This document shows, one piece after another, positions 52,528 through 61,817 of a stretch of DNA of 64,000 nucleotides (its first letter is position 1; each line of letters begins with the position of its first letter). The translations under genes were made by a program, and so were the position numbers. The notes under the pieces are model-generated. The model did not search any database, was not told the origin of the DNA, and saw only the letters and a program-made list of their open reading frames with translations. Origin of the DNA: Saccharicrinis sp963677345 (GTDB lineage Bacteria > Bacteroidota > Bacteroidia > Bacteroidales > Marinilabiliaceae). Location: the NCBI GenBank assembly GCA_963677345.2, contig CAXXLC010000029.1, positions 124,001 to 188,000 on the forward strand, in the 5' to 3' direction.

Positions 52528-52908
52528 ATGGAAACAATTGTTAGAGAAGGAACACCAAAAACTCCATACGTAAGATTAGATGGAGAAAAAGGTATAATAG
52601 AAATTAAAGGTCGATCAATACCTGAAAATTCTATAGAATTTTATAAGCCACTTATTGATTGGCTTGAAGAATATGGGAGCAGTGTGGATAGCGAAACAGC
52701 TGTAAATGTTCAATTGGAATATTTTAATACAAGTTCGTCTAAATGTATTTTAGATATTTTTAAGAAGTTAGAGGGTATCTATAAAAAAGGACAGCCGGTG
52801 GAGGTTAACTGGTACTACGAGGAAGATGATGAAGATATGTTTGAGGCCGGTGAGGATTATCAGTCTATCATTAATATTCCTTTTAAAATGATTGAAATGG
52901 AAGAGTAA
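52528..52908 (+). CDS. SiaC-family regulatory phosphoprotein (DUF1987)
   Basis: The protein has 126 residues. It contains the family pattern GEKGIIEIKGRSIPENSIEFYKPLIDWL and VNVQLEYFNTSSSKCILDIFKKLE with the likely phosphorylated Thr/Ser cluster (about 70-74). The acidic tail is YYEEDDEDMFEAGEDY. SiaC is switched by phosphorylation and binds a partner enzyme. It follows the kinase gene by 18 nt and is convergent with the ABC transporter gene. Confidence 0.9.
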   Translation: METIVREGTPKTPYVRLDGEKGIIEIKGRSIPENSIEFYKPLIDWLEEYGSSVDSETAVNVQLEYFNTSSSKCILDIFKKLEGIYKKGQPVEVNWYYEEDDEDMFEAGEDYQSIINIPFKMIEMEE

Positions 52909-52930
52909 TCTTTATTAAAAAGATAAAATT

Positions 52931-52965
52931 AGAGAGGGTAATATTTTATTACTCTCTTTTGTTTT
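52931..52965. terminator. Hairpin terminator between siaC and the ABC transporter gene
   Basis: AGAGAGGGTAATA pairs with TATTACTCTCT (a GG bulge), followed by T-rich sequence on the plus strand. It overlaps the last codons of the leftward transporter gene. Confidence 0.65.
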
Positions 52966-55900
52966 TTAGTTTACTGTATTTTTCTTCCAGTAGATATATT
53001 AAATCTTTTATTATCCCAAAATACAGGATAATAAAAAGAATGATGTTATACAGCCAGATAATAATAGTATTTGCCCATAATGTGTCAACTTTAAAGTTGC
53101 CAAACTTTTTATATGGACTTAAAAAATGAGCTAAAACAAAATTGTTTTGCGGATCTTTGAATATAGGATCTGTTTTTTGTATTAATTTACCATTGTATTC
53201 AATGATCTTATTGGAAAAAAAACTATTCATATTTTTAGAAAACCTCTCAAGTTCTGAATTGAAATGTTCTTTTTTAATCGTGTTAAATTTTTCTTTCTGA
53301 CTTTCTGTTTTGCTTAATCCTTTCTTCTTGTTGTCCAGTATAAGGTCTGTTTTGTTGAAAATATTTACGTATGCTTTCCTGAGTTCACGAATGCTTTGTT
53401 TTAGTTTAGAGTATAAGTCCGTGTTAAAGGTGCCGGGTGATAATTTATTTAAGGATATATGGATGTTTGTTAATCCATTGTTATTTTCTCTTATAATTTC
53501 GTTTTTTACAAGGTTTATATCTTCAGAAAGCTTTTTTGTGTTGTTGTTTTGGTAGTGCTTGAGACAGTTGTCAAGTTTTGCCTCGATTGTTGGTATCCAA
53601 TACTCTTTTTTGTATTTGGCTTCGCTTTTTATTTTGTCGTAAAAGTAGAATTTTTTCTCGTAAGCATTATTTTTGAACTGATTTACAGTGAGTGCTTCAA
53701 AAGCCCATCTGGCAGTGATTAATTCTCCATACCATGGTATCTTTTCTGGATTAGAAAATTTGGGGTTTATATTATCGTAACTAATAAATACTCCAGAAAG
53801 AATGATTTGAGGGATAATTAAAAATGGTATTAGTATATATATATTAATAGCATCTTTAAAGCTGTCTGATATAATTAAGCCAAGTAGATTTGAAAAAACT
53901 GAAGCACTAAAAAGAACGATCCAAAATTCGATAAACATTCCTTTTAATTCAATAATTGAATTGCCAATTAAAACAAAGAGTGCGGTTTGAATGGCTGATA
54001 TAAATCCTAATATGAATACTTTCGAAAAAAGATAACTGAATCGGCTTAGGTTTAAAAATTCCTCTCTTTTAAGTATTTTCTTATCTTTTATGATTTCCTC
54101 TGCACTAACGGTTAAACCTACAAACAAGGCTATAATAACTGCCATGATGATATATACTATAATATTTGGATTGTCTTGATAAACGTATCCTTGATTGGTG
54201 TTTGCATCAATATTATAGTATTTTATTATGGTAGATAACAGAAGAGCTAAAATGGGAGTTTCCAATAGGTTTATTAATAGGTATTGAGTGTTTGATAGCT
54301 TTGATAAAACATCTCTTTTAATAAAAACTCCTAATTGTTTTATTTTATTCGGAATTTTGAAATTAATCTTTGGGAGCGAGTTGTAATTCTCCTTCAGGTA
54401 AGTTGTGGGTTTGTATTCCTGGAAGCGATGATACCACTCTTCGGGCTCAATTTTTCGATTTCTTGTAAGGGTTCCATATTCATCAATTACTTGTGATGAA
54501 ACAATATTTAAAACCTGTTCCGGATTTACATTTCCACAGGTTTGGCATTCGTTTTCTTGAATGTTTGCTTGGTTTACTGAAGACTTAAAGTAAGTAATGC
54601 TATCAACAGGGTCGCCATCATATATTAAATAACCACCGTTATCCAATACCAATAGTTGGTTAAACATTTTAAATATGTCACTTGATGGTTGATGAATGAC
54701 AACGAATACTAATTTGCCTTTAAGAGCTAATTCTTTTAGTAAATCTAAAATGTTAGCTGAGTCTTTGGATGATAAACCGGAAGTTGGTTCGTCTAAAAAT
54801 AAAATTGCAGGTTCTCTGATTAGTTCAAGTGCAATATTTAATCTTTTACGTTGACCGCCACTAATTTTTTTATTTAAAGGGGATCCTACTTTCATATCCT
54901 TTATGTCGTAAAGACCTAAAGAAGTTAAGAGCTTAAGTACTCTTTTTATAATTTTGAATTCGCTATAGTCCCCAAAACAAAGTTTGGCGTTGTAATATAG
55001 GTTCTGATATACTGAAAGGTTTTCCATTAATAGATCATCCTGCGATACATAACCGATAAGACCTTCTATTTTCTTTTTATTATGATGTATATCTATGTTG
55101 TTAATTTTAACTGAACCTTTTTGTGGATTCGTAATTCCGCTTAAAATGTTAGTTAGTGTGGTTTTGCCGGCACCACTTGCTCCCATGATACCTACCAATC
55201 GTCCTGATTCACTATGGAAACTTAGCGGGTGGATTCCTGTAGTTTTATTTTTAAAGGTATAGCTTATGTTATTTACATTAAATGTGATGGGTTCTTTTAT
55301 GTTGTCTGTTGTATATTTGCCTACTATATCACTATAATAAACCGGATCAATCCGGTTGTTGCGTAATGAACAACCAGGTGTTAAAACATGAACCCTGTTA
55401 GCGGGTAATAATTGCCCGTTAATATTTATTTCAACATCATCGCTTAATCGTAATAAAAATAAACCGCCAGATTGTATTCTTAGAATGTGAATCTCTTGTT
55501 TTAAATTAATTCTTTGAAGATGTTTTGCCTTTGAGTAGTTTGTGTCCCTATTTTTGTTAATTATTAAAAGGTTATTATCATCTATTGGAGAATTCATATC
55601 TCCAATGATGAAGTCCTCCATTAAATAATACTCTTCCTCTGAGATGTGAAATGTTTGAGCAATTGTGTAAACAAAGTCTTTTTCAAAATGACTTATCTCA
55701 ACTCCAGATTTTAAAAATTCAATAAGTTGAATAATTACAATAAGCTTTTGGTAGTGTACTAACTCTTTATTAATAGCATTTGATATTCTTAATGCTTTTA
55801 CTGAATTGGCAGTAAGAGTGGTTCGTTCTATATCACTACGTTGTAGTTTTTTTAATTTTGAAACGTGTTCTTGGTAGTGTTTCTCATATAATTTAAGATA

Positions 55901-56035
55901 TTCCTCAACCTTTTGTTTGTTTAACTGCTGGTCAAGGAAGTTCCTAACTATATTTCTTCTGAAATCACTATCCTTTTGAGGAAATGCAATTAAAGCAAAA
56001 AGTTGTATTAATGCTTTTAATATTCCTTCGCTCAT
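52949..56035 (-). CDS. Large ABCG-type ABC transporter with TerB-like N-terminus
   Basis: The protein has 1028 residues. Residues 1-145 form a helical domain resembling TerB/tellurite-resistance-like domains. Residues about 160-235 form a beta-rich domain suggesting FHA-like ligand binding. The ABC ATPase follows: Walker A GASGAGKT (285-292), Q-loop YVSQDD, signature ISGGQRKRLN and Walker B ILFLDEPTSGLSS. The C-terminal half has about six transmembrane helices with a long soluble insert (roughly 770-960) rich in Lys, Asn and Glu, and ends LYLLEEKYSKLKNKRE. It should function as a homodimeric half-transporter in the inner membrane. Substrate unknown. Confidence 0.88.
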   Translation of the reverse strand: MSEGILKALIQLFALIAFPQKDSDFRRNIVRNFLDQQLNKQKVEEYLKLYEKHYQEHVSKLKKLQRSDIERTTLTANSVKALRISNAINKELVHYQKLIVIIQLIEFLKSGVEISHFEKDFVYTIAQTFHISEEEYYLMEDFIIGDMNSPIDDNNLLIINKNRDTNYSKAKHLQRINLKQEIHILRIQSGGLFLLRLSDDVEININGQLLPANRVHVLTPGCSLRNNRIDPVYYSDIVGKYTTDNIKEPITFNVNNISYTFKNKTTGIHPLSFHSESGRLVGIMGASGAGKTTLTNILSGITNPQKGSVKINNIDIHHNKKKIEGLIGYVSQDDLLMENLSVYQNLYYNAKLCFGDYSEFKIIKRVLKLLTSLGLYDIKDMKVGSPLNKKISGGQRKRLNIALELIREPAILFLDEPTSGLSSKDSANILDLLKELALKGKLVFVVIHQPSSDIFKMFNQLLVLDNGGYLIYDGDPVDSITYFKSSVNQANIQENECQTCGNVNPEQVLNIVSSQVIDEYGTLTRNRKIEPEEWYHRFQEYKPTTYLKENYNSLPKINFKIPNKIKQLGVFIKRDVLSKLSNTQYLLINLLETPILALLLSTIIKYYNIDANTNQGYVYQDNPNIIVYIIMAVIIALFVGLTVSAEEIIKDKKILKREEFLNLSRFSYLFSKVFILGFISAIQTALFVLIGNSIIELKGMFIEFWIVLFSASVFSNLLGLIISDSFKDAINIYILIPFLIIPQIILSGVFISYDNINPKFSNPEKIPWYGELITARWAFEALTVNQFKNNAYEKKFYFYDKIKSEAKYKKEYWIPTIEAKLDNCLKHYQNNNTKKLSEDINLVKNEIIRENNNGLTNIHISLNKLSPGTFNTDLYSKLKQSIRELRKAYVNIFNKTDLILDNKKKGLSKTESQKEKFNTIKKEHFNSELERFSKNMNSFFSNKIIEYNGKLIQKTDPIFKDPQNNFVLAHFLSPYKKFGNFKVDTLWANTIIIWLYNIILFIILYFGIIKDLIYLLEEKYSKLKNKRE

Positions 56036-56063
56036 ACAATGGGTTTATAAATGTTTGGATGTG

Positions 56064-56498
56064 CTAGTTTTCTAATTGATTTTTAAAACCAATATATAAT
56101 AATGCCATTCCTGAAGTAGCTAATTTTTTGTCTAATTTGGCTTCAATAATACACTCGATGGAACCATCAATTTTAAAGTCCCATGTATTTGTGTTATTGT
56201 GCTCGGTATTAGTGTATAATAAATTTCTATCCGTGTCGTAAACAGAAAAAATAATAGGTTCATTTTTTGCAGAGCAAGCAATAAGTCTGTATAGATTACC
56301 GTTCAAAAAAGTAGTGTGAAATTCGGCTATTTCATCCCCTGTTAAAAAAGCTCTAAAAGGTTGTCCATTTGAAATAAAAGGTGTATGTAATAAATTATCA
56401 CAAGGTTCAATTATTTCTTCCTGAGAATTTGCCTGGCTTGGCATGAATATACTTAAAGCAAAAAATAGAATAAAAAATAAAAAAAATCCCTTTTTCAT
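56064..56498 (-). CDS. Exported protein of unknown function
   Basis: The protein has 144 residues. A signal peptide (MKKGFFLFFILFFALSIF to about 25, SQANSQ) is followed by EPCDNLLHTPFISNGQPFRAFL, a beta-rich body with FHTTFLNGNLYRLIACSAKNEPIIFSVYD and IEAKLDKKLATSGMALLYIGF. The pattern resembles small periplasmic jelly-roll proteins, but I cannot name a family. It lies 28 nt upstream of the ABC transporter gene on the same strand, so the two are probably cotranscribed and may act together. Confidence 0.8.
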   Translation of the reverse strand: MKKGFFLFFILFFALSIFMPSQANSQEEIIEPCDNLLHTPFISNGQPFRAFLTGDEIAEFHTTFLNGNLYRLIACSAKNEPIIFSVYDTDRNLLYTNTEHNNTNTWDFKIDGSIECIIEAKLDKKLATSGMALLYIGFKNQLEN

Positions 56499-56760
56499 CT
56501 GTTTAAAATTATAAGGTGTGTTGTTATAATAACGTTATTTATCATTTTGTATTATTATTTACATATATTTATGTAATTTTTATCTGTTATTACATACATA
56601 TGTAGCGGTATAATTACATAAAATTCTGCTTGTCTAAAATAGTTATTTTTATTAAAACAAAACTATTTATAATTGGGTTTCTTTGGTAAAATGTGGTTTT
56701 TTGTATTTGTTTTGCAAAAAAAAATCAAATATTCAATCAATGATAAATAAAAGAAAACAA

Positions 56761-58905
56761 ATGATGAAATTTTTTTATTTTAACTTGTTTGTGGCATTAT
56801 TAGGGGTTCTTAATTTAAATGCGCAAAAGCAGTTAACTCTTGAAGATGTAATCGCCGGAGGGGAAAATTATCGAAACATAGTCCCCCGTAGTGAGCGATA
56901 TCAATTTCTTCCTAACACGGATTCTTTAATCGTTTATAGTAGAGATACGATTCAGTTTATAAATGAATCGATGAATAGAGTATCCTATTTGACTTTGAAT
57001 GAGGTAAATGTATTGCTAAAAAAAAGTGATTGTAAGGAGATCAAATCCTTGTATGAGGTAATTTGGTTGAATTCAGCATTGTATTATGTAAAATTTACTG
57101 ATAAAATAGTTATTCTTGATAAGTATAATTCAAGAGTAGAAAGTACTATTAATTATCCTGAAAGTTCTGAAGTTCTGAGTTTTAATACTACGTCAAAATT
57201 CGTAGCTTACCTATCTAACAATGATTTATATGTAGTAGGAGTTAATAATATTCCTCATTTGGTAGAGAAAGCTGAATCTAAAGATATTGTGCTTGGTAAA
57301 TCTGTTCACAGGAATGAGTTTGGTATTAATGGAGGTATATTTTGGTCATCAAATGGAATGTCTTTGGCTTTTTATAGAAAAGATGAATCAATGGTTACTG
57401 ATTATCCTTTGGTTAATATCAATAAAAGGGTTGCAGAGTTGGAAAATATTAAATATCCAATGGCTGGGATGAAAAGTCATCATGTAACTGTCGGAGTGTA
57501 CTCTATTGAATCCAAAGAGAAGATGTATTTAAAAACAGGTTTGCCTAAAGAAAAATTTTTAACAAATATATCATGGTCGCCGGATGGAAAGTATATTGGC
57601 ATCGCGGAATTGAATAGAGAGCAGAATCATATGCATTATAATTTATACAATTCTGCTGATGGAGAATTGGTAAAAACTTTATTTGAAGAGAAAAGTGAGC
57701 AGTGGGTTGAACCAGAAAATCCTGCATTGTATCTACCTGGTAGTAATAGTAAGTTTGTTTGGCAGAGTGAAAGGGATGGATTTAATCATTTGTTTTTGTA
57801 TGATATAAATAAAGGTTATTTGGGTCAGTTGACAAAAGGAGAATGGGTGGTAACAGGGAATTTAGGTTTTGATAAAAAAGCAAAATATGTATTTGTAGAG
57901 GGTACTAAAGATAACGTGATGAACAGAAATTTGTATAGAGTTTCTTTACGTTCTGGTAAAATTGAAAAATTGACAAATACTCAAGGGTTTCATTATGTGG
58001 TTTTAAGTGATTCAAAGACAAAAGTAATAGATAATTATTCAAATTTGAATACGCCCAGGGTGATTGAACTATACAATATATCCAGTAAAAAACAAACAGT
58101 ACTATTTAAAGCGAATAATCCACTTGTAGATTATAATTTTGGAAAGGTAGAGTTGGGAACATTGAAGTCGGCAGATGGAGAGACTGATTTAAATTATTGC
58201 ATGGTACTTCCTGCAGATTTTGATCCGGGTAAAAAATATCCGGTTGTAGTTTATGTTTATGGGGGACCTCATGCTCAGCTCGTGAAAAATAGTTGGCTTG
58301 GCGGTGCAAGATATTGGCAATTGTATATGGCTCAAAATGGGTATATCTGTTTTACAATGGATAATAGAGGTACGCCAGACAGAGGTTGTCAATTTGAGAA
58401 AGTGATACATCGACAATTGGGAGAATGTGAAGCAGAAGATCAGTTTGAAGGCGTGAAGTTTTTGAAATCACTACCTTATGTTGACCAGGAACGCATTGGG
58501 GTACATGGATGGAGCTTTGGTGGTTTTATGACAATCAATTTAATGGAAAAGTATCCAGATGTATTTAAAGTAGGAGTGTCCGGAGGTCCTGTTACAGATT
58601 GGAAATATTATGAAATCATGTACGGAGAAAGATATATGGATATGCCGGATGAAAATCCGGAAGGTTATGAAAAAACAAATCTAAACCTGCGTGTGGACAG
58701 TCTGAAAGGCCGGTTACTTGTAATTCATGGAGCCATTGATCCAACTGTTGTTTGGCAGCATAGTTTACAGTTTATAGAGCATTGTATTAAGAAAAGAAAA
58801 CAGGTTGATTATTTTGTTTATCCCCGCCATGAGCATAATGTGTTAGGTCCGGACAGAGTGCATTTAATGGAGAAGGTGACTCGGTATTTTAATGATTTTC
58901 TATAG
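56761..58905 (+). CDS. S9-family dipeptidyl-peptidase IV-like serine protease
   Basis: Translation probably starts at the double ATG at 56761 (MMKFFYFNLFVALLGVLNLNAQ), giving 714 residues with a signal peptide; the upstream ATG at 56683 is less likely. The N-terminal beta-propeller spans about 40-470 (NISWSPDGKYIGIAELN). The alpha/beta-hydrolase domain has GWSFGGFM with the nucleophile Ser, the acid loop GAIDPTVVWQHS, and RHEHNV with the catalytic His. It removes X-Pro dipeptides in the periplasm. It is monocistronic with a terminator. Confidence 0.93.
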   Translation: MMKFFYFNLFVALLGVLNLNAQKQLTLEDVIAGGENYRNIVPRSERYQFLPNTDSLIVYSRDTIQFINESMNRVSYLTLNEVNVLLKKSDCKEIKSLYEVIWLNSALYYVKFTDKIVILDKYNSRVESTINYPESSEVLSFNTTSKFVAYLSNNDLYVVGVNNIPHLVEKAESKDIVLGKSVHRNEFGINGGIFWSSNGMSLAFYRKDESMVTDYPLVNINKRVAELENIKYPMAGMKSHHVTVGVYSIESKEKMYLKTGLPKEKFLTNISWSPDGKYIGIAELNREQNHMHYNLYNSADGELVKTLFEEKSEQWVEPENPALYLPGSNSKFVWQSERDGFNHLFLYDINKGYLGQLTKGEWVVTGNLGFDKKAKYVFVEGTKDNVMNRNLYRVSLRSGKIEKLTNTQGFHYVVLSDSKTKVIDNYSNLNTPRVIELYNISSKKQTVLFKANNPLVDYNFGKVELGTLKSADGETDLNYCMVLPADFDPGKKYPVVVYVYGGPHAQLVKNSWLGGARYWQLYMAQNGYICFTMDNRGTPDRGCQFEKVIHRQLGECEAEDQFEGVKFLKSLPYVDQERIGVHGWSFGGFMTINLMEKYPDVFKVGVSGGPVTDWKYYEIMYGERYMDMPDENPEGYEKTNLNLRVDSLKGRLLVIHGAIDPTVVWQHSLQFIEHCIKKRKQVDYFVYPRHEHNVLGPDRVHLMEKVTRYFNDFL

Positions 58906-58928
58906 ATTCCCTGTTTAAAGATTTATGT

Positions 58929-58963
58929 TCCCTGTGTTTAATTTAAATACAGGGATTTTTTTT
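58929..58963. terminator. Terminator of the S9 peptidase gene
   Basis: A 12-bp stem (58929-58940 with 58944-58955, one G-T pair) is followed by eight T. It also borders the end of the convergent kinase gene. Confidence 0.88.
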
Positions 58964-59804
58964 ACTCGTTTTGACTATGGAATTTTATTAAGCCATCAAT
59001 AGGTGACTTATTAATGGATTTAATAGTCAGGTTGTATTTGTTTAAAGCTTCAGTTAATTGTTTATTAAAGTGAAAGGCAATACTTCCTGTAAAGTGTAAT
59101 TCCTGTTTTGTAAGGTTCTGATATTGAAGTAAATTTCTTTCGATAAATAATTTAAAAGAATCAAGAACTATGTTTTCAATTTCTTTAATTTGGATATGTT
59201 GGGACATAAACGATGTGAACTTAGCTAAATACCTGTTGGGAAAGGGTTTTTTATAGACGTTATCAAGAATTTCAGCTTCTGTAATATTGTAATTATTGTA
59301 AAATAATTTAATAGTAGAGGGGGATAATTGATTTTTAAGAATGTCAGCAATTAAGCTCTTCCCCAGGTTGGCACCACTTCCTTCGTCGCCTAAAATAAAA
59401 CCTAATGGAGCAATATGTTGTTGGATGTTTTTTCCATTAAATAAACAGGAGTTAGATCCGGTTCCAAGAATGCAAACTATTCCTGAAGAATTGCCACAAG
59501 ATGCATGGCAAGCTGCCATTAAATCGCTATCTATAACTAAATGATTTGTTTTAAAATTAGATAACAGGGCTTTCTCAATGATTAATTTTTTATCGTTATT
59601 ATTACAACCTGCTCCATAAAAATAAATTTTTTCAAAACTCTTTTGTTTTAAAGAGAATTGATCATTTATGAGTGTGGATATTTCTTCAAGTGATTGATAG
59701 TAAGGGTTTATTCCATCTGTCTTAATGCTTTGCGAATAGTTGTTGTTTTTGTTTGTGGTCGCCCATTCTGTCTTTGTTGATCCACTATCAATAATTAATA
59801 TCAT
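58962..59804 (-). CDS. N-acetylglucosamine kinase-like BadF/BadG ATPase family protein
   Basis: The start at 59804 (MILIIDSGSTKTEWATT) gives 280 residues; a frame extends 31 codons upstream but lacks family sequence. ASKHA motifs are the phosphate-1 loop DSGSTKTEW (6-14), GILCILGTGSNS-like VCILGTGSNS (about 105-114) and the FILGDEGSGANLG connect segment. It is related to eukaryotic-type GlcNAc kinase and bacterial MurK; the sugar substrate is not certain. A small frame lies 62 nt upstream. Confidence 0.88.
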   Translation of the reverse strand: MILIIDSGSTKTEWATTNKNNNYSQSIKTDGINPYYQSLEEISTLINDQFSLKQKSFEKIYFYGAGCNNNDKKLIIEKALLSNFKTNHLVIDSDLMAACHASCGNSSGIVCILGTGSNSCLFNGKNIQQHIAPLGFILGDEGSGANLGKSLIADILKNQLSPSTIKLFYNNYNITEAEILDNVYKKPFPNRYLAKFTSFMSQHIQIKEIENIVLDSFKLFIERNLLQYQNLTKQELHFTGSIAFHFNKQLTEALNKYNLTIKSINKSPIDGLIKFHSQNE

Positions 59805-59866
59805 ATGGTTATACGTGCTAAAATTTATATTGAGATAGCTTTGTAAGTTTCCGGCTATTTTAATAG

Positions 59867-60103
59867 TTAAATCTGAGATTTCCAGGAATAATCGCAAGCG
59901 TTATTTAGAATTTCAAAAACCTCTTCTTCAGAAAAAAAAGTCTTTTTTACGATTTGATCATGAAAGTTATCTGCATACATATTCATATAACTGAAATCAG
60001 CTCCAGAATTGATTAATTCCTTTGCATAAGGACTAAAAAGCTTAGATAACTCGGTAATTATATCTTCTTTAGTTGAATTACTGTTTATATTAAGTTGTTC
60101 CAT
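59867..60103 (-). CDS. Small unknown protein upstream of the GlcNAc-kinase-like gene
   Basis: A 78-residue frame (MEQLNINSNSTKEDIITELSKLF to CDYSWKSQI). It is helical and acidic with no recognised domain. It has coding-like composition and lies in line with the kinase gene, so it is probably the first gene of a two-gene transcript. Confidence 0.6.
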   Translation of the reverse strand: MEQLNINSNSTKEDIITELSKLFSPYAKELINSGADFSYMNMYADNFHDQIVKKTFFSEEEVFEILNNACDYSWKSQI

Positions 60104-60334
60104 CGTATTTTATTTCTTATTACAAAATAAGCTTTAAAATTAGATTTTATCAACTATTTGTATGAAGGCAGGTAATTATAATTTTATAAAATGTTCTTAT
60201 AGAAATTAATATACTGCTTTGTTGAATGTGAATTGATAAAGTATTAGAATTTGTGTTGTTTATAAAAGTATTTGATTAACAATGGTTAATGTTTATATTG
60301 TTTGGGTGATGCTACTCAATGGTGAAGGGTGGAT

Positions 60335-60366
60335 TTTGGAAGTCTGTCTTAATTTATGTAATTTTG
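60335..60366 (+). promoter_or_regulatory. Promoter of the kamA-ablB operon
   Basis: TTTG at 60335-60338, a 20-nt spacer and TAATTTTG at 60359-60366 match the Bacteroidota consensus. The leader before the kamA start would be about 130 nt. The remainder of the 400-base gap 60104-60503 shows nothing else. Confidence 0.65.
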
Positions 60367-60503
60367 TTCGTGTAGAAAACAAATTTACTTCTGGTTTGTT
60401 GCAATGTGCCACTATTGTATTATAAGTATTTTTTATATTATGTTTTAGTAGTTTTTCAATGAACTAAGAAGTATTTCACGCTTAAAATAACAGCAAACAA
60501 GGT

Positions 60504-61817
60504 ATGATTTACAACAATGTTCAAAAAGAGATTGCGAGTAGGATTGGTGATGAAACAAAATTATCAAATTGGAAAGATTGGCGATGGCAATTGAGGAATT
60601 CAATACGTTCTATAGAAAAATTTGAAAATGTTACAGGGATAAAGTTTGAACCGAAAGAAAGAGCTGACCTTGAAAAAACATTTGATAAGTTTCCGTTATC
60701 TATTACTCCGTACTATTTATCATTAATTGATAAGGAGAATTTTAGAAATGATCCGGTGTTTAAACAGGCGTTTGGATGCGTGGATGAGTTAATTACAAAA
60801 CCATTTGAATTGGAAGACCCCTTGTCGGAAGATAAAGACAGTCCTGTTGAAGGGATTACACATAGATACCCCGATAGAGTGTTGTTTCATGTTAGCAATG
60901 TGTGTTCAATGTATTGCAGGCATTGTACAAGGAAGAGAAAGGTTGGTGATGTTGATTTTATTCCTTCTAAAGATCAATTGCAAAAAGGTATTGATTATGT
61001 TGCTGCTAATTCTCAGGTTAGGGATGTCTTGTTGTCTGGAGGAGATCCATTGATGTTACCTGATGATAAACTTGAGTGGTTATTGGAGCAAATAACAAGT
61101 ATACCTCATGTTGAAATAGTTCGTATAGGAACAAGAATGCCGGTAGTGTTACCGTATCGCATTACGGATAAATTAGTAACTATGCTGCAAAAATTTCATC
61201 CATTGTGGATTAATACACACTTTAATCATCCTAATGAAATGACTACATCTGCAAAAGAAGCACTTGCAAAACTTGCTGATGGTGGATTTCCATTAGGAAA
61301 TCAATCGGTTTTGCTGGCAGATGTAAATGACTGCCCAAGGATAATGAAGACTCTATTGCATAAACTTGTTCAAAATAGAGTTCGTCCTTATTATCTATAT
61401 CAATGTGATTTATCTGAAGGCTTGTCTCATTTCAGAACTCCTATAGGAAAGGGAATTGAGATTATGGAGAGTTTAATTGGACATACAAGCGGTTTTGCAA
61501 GGCCTACTTATGTTATTGATGCTCCTGGTGGTGGAGGTAAGATTCCGGTAATGCCTAATTATATTATTTCCTGGTCAACCAATAAAGTTGTTCTTAGAAA
61601 TTATGAGGGAGTAATAACAACCTATAAAGAACCGGATAGTTATGAGCCTAAAATGTGCGACAGGGATTGTGAGAATTGTAATTTAGATTTAGAATTTTCA
61701 GAAAAAGATGATTCAGAAATGATTGGAATTGAAAAATTACTTTCTGATGAATGTGATACTATTTCATTGATACCTGAAGATAATGAGAGGTTAACAAGGA
61801 GGGAGTCTAATGAATGA
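60504..61817 (+). CDS. kamA: KamA-family lysine 2,3-aminomutase
   Basis: The protein has 437 residues. Radical SAM cysteines are Cys134, Cys138 and Cys141 (CSMYCRHC). The glycine-rich SGGDPLML and the PLP lysine Lys346 (PGGGGKIPV) are present. A cysteine-rich tail (CDRDCENC) fits a zinc site. The enzyme turns L-lysine into L-beta-lysine. It overlaps the acetyltransferase gene by 8 nt. The pair makes N-epsilon-acetyl-beta-lysine, a compatible solute, implying salt tolerance. Confidence 0.95.
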   Translation: MIYNNVQKEIASRIGDETKLSNWKDWRWQLRNSIRSIEKFENVTGIKFEPKERADLEKTFDKFPLSITPYYLSLIDKENFRNDPVFKQAFGCVDELITKPFELEDPLSEDKDSPVEGITHRYPDRVLFHVSNVCSMYCRHCTRKRKVGDVDFIPSKDQLQKGIDYVAANSQVRDVLLSGGDPLMLPDDKLEWLLEQITSIPHVEIVRIGTRMPVVLPYRITDKLVTMLQKFHPLWINTHFNHPNEMTTSAKEALAKLADGGFPLGNQSVLLADVNDCPRIMKTLLHKLVQNRVRPYYLYQCDLSEGLSHFRTPIGKGIEIMESLIGHTSGFARPTYVIDAPGGGGKIPVMPNYIISWSTNKVVLRNYEGVITTYKEPDSYEPKMCDRDCENCNLDLEFSEKDDSEMIGIEKLLSDECDTISLIPEDNERLTRRESNE

